Assembly (NCBI GenBank): GCA_016868475.1
Contig: VGGU01000011.1
Coordinates: forward strand, 1-48,265
DNA: 48,265 bases
DNA from: Bacteroidota bacterium
GTDB lineage: Bacteria > Bacteroidota > Bacteroidia > Chitinophagales > Chitinophagaceae
Reading direction: 5' to 3'
Shown here: in pieces, positions 45,201 to 48,265 of the stretch
How the letters are laid out: the number at the start of each line of letters is the position of its first letter
Position numbering within the stretch: position 1 is the first letter of the stretch
Notes under the pieces: model-generated
Told to the model about the DNA's origin: nothing
The model's database searches: none
The model's input: the letters and a program-made list of their open reading frames with translations, nothing else
Program-made: the position numbers and the translations under genes

Positions 45201-45492
45201 TGCATATTATACTCTACCCGATGAGGAGTTTATTGAAAGAGATGTTAACTACTTCCGCTTAAGAGATATCACTGTAAGCTACACTTTTAAGAAAAACGTG
45301 ATTCGTGGTGTAAAAAATCTTAGCGCTTTTGTAACAGGAAACGATTTAATCCTGTTTACCAATTACAGCGGAGCTGATCCGGCCGTTAACGGCAATACAG
45401 CTGCCGGTAGAGGTGTAGGGGCGTTTGGATTTGATTACGGAACTCTCGCCGCACCTATGCAATTGAATGTTGGAATCAAAGCATCCTTCTAA
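42286..45492 (+). CDS. SusC/RagA-family TonB-dependent outer-membrane transporter
   Basis: Outer-membrane transporter that imports oligomers (glycans or peptides) with its SusD-type lid. I start at the ATG at 42286 (1068 residues), where MRKILYVLLAFTLLTV begins a signal peptide ending near VEAQE; the open frame back to 42193 has no such signal. A carboxypeptidase-regulatory-like domain follows (about 28-105, TLSGTILAEDSNSPLPGV...VSVGYE-type), then a TonB box-like LGEVVVTA, the plug with LKGPEATALYGSQASSGAIIITT, and the beta-barrel. Unlike many SusC loci, no sigma/anti-sigma pair, hydrolase or peptidase is adjacent, so the substrate is unknown. The 139-base gap upstream shows no clear promoter. 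Confidence 0.95.
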   Translation: MRKILYVLLAFTLLTVVSPLKVEAQERTLSGTILAEDSNSPLPGVTIRVKGTRRLAQTDVNGKFSIRVNTGEILQISSVGYETRDIKVGANETLGLSLKTADNTLGEVVVTAMDIKRNPRSMGYSTQTLKGEEIQETQRENFINGLQGRVAGLTLDPTSGIAGASSSVVLRGFNSLSLSNQPLYVVDGVVMDNSTMNETSSGGATIGLASDRPNRFSDYQNRIADINPNDIESITVLKGPEATALYGSQASSGAIIITTKKSKTNKFAFQYDNSFRFQEVTRFPETLDTYGPGTNGLAGVSFRRFGPAYAPGTQLFDNVGNFFRTGTAQTHNIGADFGVGESKFRVSGSYFNQQGVVPNNDFLRYNFRISNTTKLLKGKVDITPSFAYVRSTNNKVLRSGGGFLLSLLVWPRTNDIRAFEVDQTGDKIDLFDNTSTNGEYDNPLWNVNNNFGKDEVERKTYTLGININPYKWLTVAGRFGYDQYNQDGFMFLHPQSFYLGSGSGGSLDNYWRQYTGYNHTITATAKKDLGKGSSIRVMGGTMWQDYTTKMFAVYGLNIVDSVGGVNNLTGGNGKMYKNGSFVRDWELSRIMGNYMDSNVTRQNTRLRLNRNKFGEWNYVTLRQLAFFGEVAYNYKNYLFVNYTHRFEQASTLPTQNRNYNYPGMSVSLIMSDMLPELKRNNLVSYWKIRASRASTARLNSPYSTQSVFVDNLASGGGYSYGFFNNNAELEPEKQHTYELGTELRLFRSRLSIDFTYYNTLNKGQIIENFRLSYGTGFVLNTQNAGSTRNKGIEVVLDYGVMKSAKFNWDMRFNFNRMRNKVVELPKSVSEYYIADTWLYTARGGITLGGPTTSITGSTYLRNNAGQVMINPTNGLPITDATFRVIGDRNADFTTGWTNNFRMGSWRISMLWDLKMGGDIFNGTNRFMTINGLSKYTADRYVPRVVTGVLRNGLENSATPTANTISIIPALNDAYYTLPDEEFIERDVNYFRLRDITVSYTFKKNVIRGVKNLSAFVTGNDLILFTNYSGADPAVNGNTAAGRGVGAFGFDYGTLAAPMQLNVGIKASF

Positions 45493-45510
45493 TAATTGAA
45501 AAACGCATTT

Positions 45511-47154
45511 ATGAAACATACCTTTTTAAAATCGTTGACGATACCTGCAGCAGCAGTCGTCTTACTCGCTACGGGATGTACAAAAAAAATTGATGAGGCT
45601 TTTGCTAATCCCAATGCGCAAACAAAACAACCTGTTGAACAACTGCTTCCCGGAATTATTTCCAATATGGCCATACAGCACTCCGCAAATGGTACTGCAT
45701 ATGGACCACAAAACGATGGGCGGTATTTTGGCCGTTATGTTCAGTTTTGGGCCAGCAGTGTTGCTGGGGACCAATACGACCAAATGGGAGACAACTTCAT
45801 CAACCGAAGTGACATCTTGGGAAGTATTTGGGCCATGCATTATTACGGCATGGGCGCAAACATTAGCCGCGTTATCGAATGGGGTACTGAAGAAAAAAAA
45901 TGGGATTATGTAGGTGTTGCTCAAGCAGTAAGAGCTTGGGGATGGATGACTTTAACAGATACACATGATGATGTAATTCTGCGTGAGGCATTTCGTCCAG
46001 AGCAATTAGTGTTTAAATATGACCCACAGCCCGATGTGTATGAAGAAGTAAAAAGACTCTGCCATGCTGCATTGGCAAATCTCTCTAAAACTGGGGATGG
46101 CGTAAACCCAGCCAACTTAGCTATAAGTGATCGTTATGGCAATGGCGGAGATATCAACCGTTGGAAGAGATTTACTTATGGCGTACTGGCCAGAACTTTT
46201 AACCGAGTGACCAACAAATCAACTTATCAACCTGATTCAGTTATTTTCTATGCTAATCTGGCTATTCAGAACAATAGCGAGAATACTACTATTACCTGGT
46301 CTGGCACAGGGGGAACAGGAACCTATAGTTTCTGGTCTCCTTTCCGTGGTAACATTGGAACACTTCGTCAATCAAAGTTCATTGCTGATTTGATGTCAGG
46401 GTTAAATGGCCGATTCCCAACTGGAAGCATCGACCCTCGTGCACCTTATATAATTCGGGAAAATCCAAATGGAACCTATAAAGGAATAAGACCAAATAAG
46501 GGGTCTGATTTACTGACCAATGTCGCTGACAGACCTGATAATTTTTGGGGTGGAGCTTTTTCGGTTGCAGTATCTTCTGGTAACGATGATGCCTGTAGAT
46601 ACATCTTCAAAAATGCCCCCATTTTCCCAATTATGACAGCAGCGGAAATTCAGTTTGTAAAAGCTGAAGCATTACTGCGCAAGGGTGATAAAACCGGAGC
46701 CCTAGCTGCCTATCGTAAAGGAATTGAGTTGAATTTCCAGGAATTGCGTGCCAATTATGAAGTAAGCGTACCCACAGCACGTCGGATGACAGATGCTCAA
46801 CGTGATGCTTACCTCAACAATTCCTTGGTAATCCCAGCTTCAGCCGACCTAACACTTTCCCATATCATGATGCAAAAGTATGTGGCAATGTATGGTTGGG
46901 GAGTAGTAGAAGTCTGGGTTGATTTGCGTCGTTTTCACTATACAGATTTAGATCCGGCTACTGGTCAACAAGTCTACAGGGAGTTTGCTCCACCCACTGG
47001 TATAGATCTTTATCCAAACAACTTAGGCAAATGGATTTACCGAGTAAGACCTCGTTACAATTCCGAATATCTTTACAACGTTGAAGAGTTAAATCGCTTG
47101 GGGGCTTTTGCACCTGATTATATCACTAAAGAATGCTGGTTCTCTAAACCTTAA
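45511..47154 (+). CDS. SusD/RagB-family outer-membrane lipoprotein
   Basis: Surface-exposed partner of SusC that closes over the transporter and helps bind substrate. The start is the ATG at 45511 (547 residues); a TTG in frame at 45496 is an unlikely alternative. The signal peptide ends VVLLATGC with lipidated Cys at 23. The fold's TPR-like part is visible near VKAEALLRKGDKTGALAAYRKGIELN (about 385-410), and the C-terminal 'KYVAMYGWGVVEVWVDLRRFHYTDL' is typical of SusD family proteins. It follows SusC after an 18-base gap. Confidence 0.93.
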   Translation: MKHTFLKSLTIPAAAVVLLATGCTKKIDEAFANPNAQTKQPVEQLLPGIISNMAIQHSANGTAYGPQNDGRYFGRYVQFWASSVAGDQYDQMGDNFINRSDILGSIWAMHYYGMGANISRVIEWGTEEKKWDYVGVAQAVRAWGWMTLTDTHDDVILREAFRPEQLVFKYDPQPDVYEEVKRLCHAALANLSKTGDGVNPANLAISDRYGNGGDINRWKRFTYGVLARTFNRVTNKSTYQPDSVIFYANLAIQNNSENTTITWSGTGGTGTYSFWSPFRGNIGTLRQSKFIADLMSGLNGRFPTGSIDPRAPYIIRENPNGTYKGIRPNKGSDLLTNVADRPDNFWGGAFSVAVSSGNDDACRYIFKNAPIFPIMTAAEIQFVKAEALLRKGDKTGALAAYRKGIELNFQELRANYEVSVPTARRMTDAQRDAYLNNSLVIPASADLTLSHIMMQKYVAMYGWGVVEVWVDLRRFHYTDLDPATGQQVYREFAPPTGIDLYPNNLGKWIYRVRPRYNSEYLYNVEELNRLGAFAPDYITKECWFSKP

Positions 47155-47177
47155 CCTAACGCTAAACTGCAATCTAT

Positions 47178-47924
47178 ATGCAACTAAATTCTTCATTTAA
47201 AACGACGATAACTGCTATTGTAGGTTTACTGGTGCTCAGTTCTTGTCAAAAATCTTATGACAAAAAACTAGCCGCTGACTTTTATAACGGAACCGGCTCC
47301 ACAGTCCAGGCATTTATTGGCACCGTTGGCGCCAGCCGTAATTATGTTTTTGTGGATGGAAAACCAGTAAATGGTGCGGCCTTGACTACAGGCAGTGTTT
47401 TTCCAACTACAGGATATGGTTTTAAAGTTGCCAGTGGGCTTCGTAACCTAACTGTATTGGATACGCTCTCCACCACTACACAGCTTAGATTATCCTTTGC
47501 GCAGAATTTTCAAATTGGTGGCAATTACACGGTTTTTACCTATGACACTATCACTAATCCACTGCAAAAAACAGTAAGAACTAATTTGGTCGTCCCCATT
47601 GATACTTCTTGCCGTGTTCGATTTGCCAATTTTGCTTACAATGGTTTGGCCGTAACACCCGCTATTGATATTTTTTCCGTTGGTAAAAACGAAGTGGTGG
47701 CATCAAATCTTCAGTACACCGATGTTACCGAATTTGTTTTACACCCCACTCGAATTGGCACAGAGGCGTTCCAAGTAAGATTGGCAGGAACCAGCACGGT
47801 GTTAGCAACCTCAGCTGTTTCAACACTGATACCGCAAAGAATTTATACTGTTGTTTACCGAGGCTCTCACAGGGCCACATCAGGCACAAGTGCTCGTGCG
47901 GTGAGCCTGTTTCTAAATTATTGA
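47178..47924 (+). CDS. DUF4397 lipoprotein
   Basis: A 248-residue predicted lipoprotein: the signal peptide ends LLVLSSC with Cys 23 as the lipidation site. The mature part is all-beta-like, rich in Thr, Val and Ser, with the DUF4397-type 'CRVRFANFAYNGLAVTPAIDIF' stretch (about 141-162), a repeated Ig-like pattern. It follows SusD after 23 bases and ends before a strong terminator, so it is the third gene of the SusC-SusD unit. Its position suggests an accessory surface subunit, as SusE/SusF-type lipoproteins are in other loci; that role is inference. Confidence 0.75.
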   Translation: MQLNSSFKTTITAIVGLLVLSSCQKSYDKKLAADFYNGTGSTVQAFIGTVGASRNYVFVDGKPVNGAALTTGSVFPTTGYGFKVASGLRNLTVLDTLSTTTQLRLSFAQNFQIGGNYTVFTYDTITNPLQKTVRTNLVVPIDTSCRVRFANFAYNGLAVTPAIDIFSVGKNEVVASNLQYTDVTEFVLHPTRIGTEAFQVRLAGTSTVLATSAVSTLIPQRIYTVVYRGSHRATSGTSARAVSLFLNY

Positions 47925-47944
47925 TCGTAGATTGAACTACTGTT

Positions 47945-47973
47945 AAAAGCTGTACTATGGTACAGCTTTTTTT
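47945..47973. terminator. Strong bidirectional terminator
   Basis: The arms AAAAGCTGTAC (47945-47955) and GTACAGCTTTT (47960-47970) pair perfectly around the tetraloop TATG, and the plus strand continues with three more T. Both strands have a T-run at the stem end, and it lies between two convergent genes, so it probably ends both the SusC-SusD-DUF4397 unit and the SpmB-like gene. Confidence 0.9.
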
Positions 47974-47984
47974 ATGGATTACGC

Positions 47985-48265
47985 TCAGGCAAAGAATGCA
48001 TAACTAAGCATGATTGCCGTGACTACGCCAACTAAATCAGCCAGTAGCATAGATCCAATTGCATAACGTGTGTTACGAATATTCACAGACCCAAAATACA
48101 CAGCTACCACATAGAAAGTTGTATCAGAAGAACCTTGCAAAACGGAAGCCAGGCGCCCTGCAAACGAATCAGGGCCAAAGGTTTTCATGGTATCCAACAT
48201 CATTCCTCGCGCGCCGCTTCCACTCAATGGCTTGATTAATGCAGTGGGTAAGCCATCTACAAAAC
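47985..48265 (-). CDS. SpmB-like nucleoside-recognition (gate) domain membrane protein, 5'-truncated
   Basis: Only the C-terminal 93 residues are in the window; the frame is open through the right edge. The visible part begins FVDGLPTALIKPLSGSGARGMM, the hallmark of SpmB/spore-maturation-type membrane proteins with a nucleoside-recognition 'gate' domain, followed by SDTTFYVVAVYFGS and two hydrophobic segments. A TTG at 48227 is an internal codon, not a start. In non-sporulating Bacteroidota these proteins have no established role. The full gene, often with an SpmA-like half, lies to the right. Confidence 0.8.
   Translation of the reverse strand, partial: FVDGLPTALIKPLSGSGARGMMLDTMKTFGPDSFAGRLASVLQGSSDTTFYVVAVYFGSVNIRNTRYAIGSMLLADLVGVVTAIMLSYAFFA

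Noticed and set aside
1-48265. Mobile elements, CRISPR arrays, phage genes or defence systems
   Set aside because: No transposase, integrase, terminase, regularly spaced repeat or nuclease/helicase defence gene is seen; all larger frames are assigned to chromosomal families.

Overview
The window is chromosomal housekeeping DNA from a member of the phylum Bacteroidota, most likely the Chitinophagaceae/Chitinophagia. The evidence is a SusC/SusD pair, DUF4270 and DUF4397 lipoproteins, a GSCFA protein, the short single-domain glycogen-synthase-like protein typical of the phylum, a Bacteroidota-type LptD with an OstA-like partner, and repeated TTTG/TAnnTTTG promoters with A/T-rich leaders. Genus-level placement is inference. 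Genes are tightly packed, no gap exceeds 300 bases, and there is no sign of phage, insertion sequence, integron or CRISPR.

Layout. 1-2.2 kb: the 3' part of primase dnaG, convergent with a small DUF3052-like protein. 2.3-6.5 kb (minus): plsY, prmA, pnp and rpsO, with hairpins between rpsO, pnp and prmA. 6.7-10.4 kb: a sugar-kinase-like phosphotransferase (plus), then a minus-strand run of TrmH-family rRNA methyltransferase, HMG-CoA-lyase family enzyme and GSCFA protein. 10.5-14.1 kb (minus): metK, a DUF4270 lipoprotein and the glycogen-synthase-like protein. 14.1-19.8 kb (plus): a flippase-like membrane protein, an ALDH7 dehydrogenase, a secreted subtilase, accD and smpB. 19.8-25.8 kb (minus): parE, a methyltransferase, a DUF1835 protein and parC, apparently one operon. 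25.9-30.0 kb (minus): smc and a peroxiredoxin-like protein. 30.1-34.1 kb: hutU and hutH (minus) with deoD (plus) between them. 34.2-35.8 kb (plus): tRNA-Arg(TCT) with its own promoter and terminator, ung and plsC. 35.8-42.1 kb: an envelope block, lptD (minus) divergent from amidase, MCE and OstA-like genes (plus). 42.3-47.9 kb (plus): SusC, SusD and a DUF4397 lipoprotein, closed by a strong terminator. 48.0 kb to the edge: the C-terminal end of an SpmB-like membrane protein (minus).

How the genes work together. Most are core functions: replication and chromosome handling (dnaG, parC/parE, smc, ung), RNA and translation (pnp, rpsO, prmA, smpB, TrmH methyltransferase, tRNA-Arg), lipid synthesis (accD, plsY, plsC) and outer-membrane construction (lptD, OstA-like, MCE, amidase). 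Nutrient functions are histidine breakdown (hutH, hutU), nucleoside salvage (deoD), an HMG-CoA-lyase-type enzyme, ALDH7, and TonB-dependent uptake by the SusC/SusD pair, whose substrate cannot be read from the window.

I found no clear new multi-gene system. The points most worth following are the two uncharacterised genes between parE and parC, the terminator hairpin against the prmA start, the rpsO-pnp leader hairpins, the large insertion in the subtilase, the glycogen-synthase-like protein without its nucleotide-sugar motif, and deoD splitting the hut pair.
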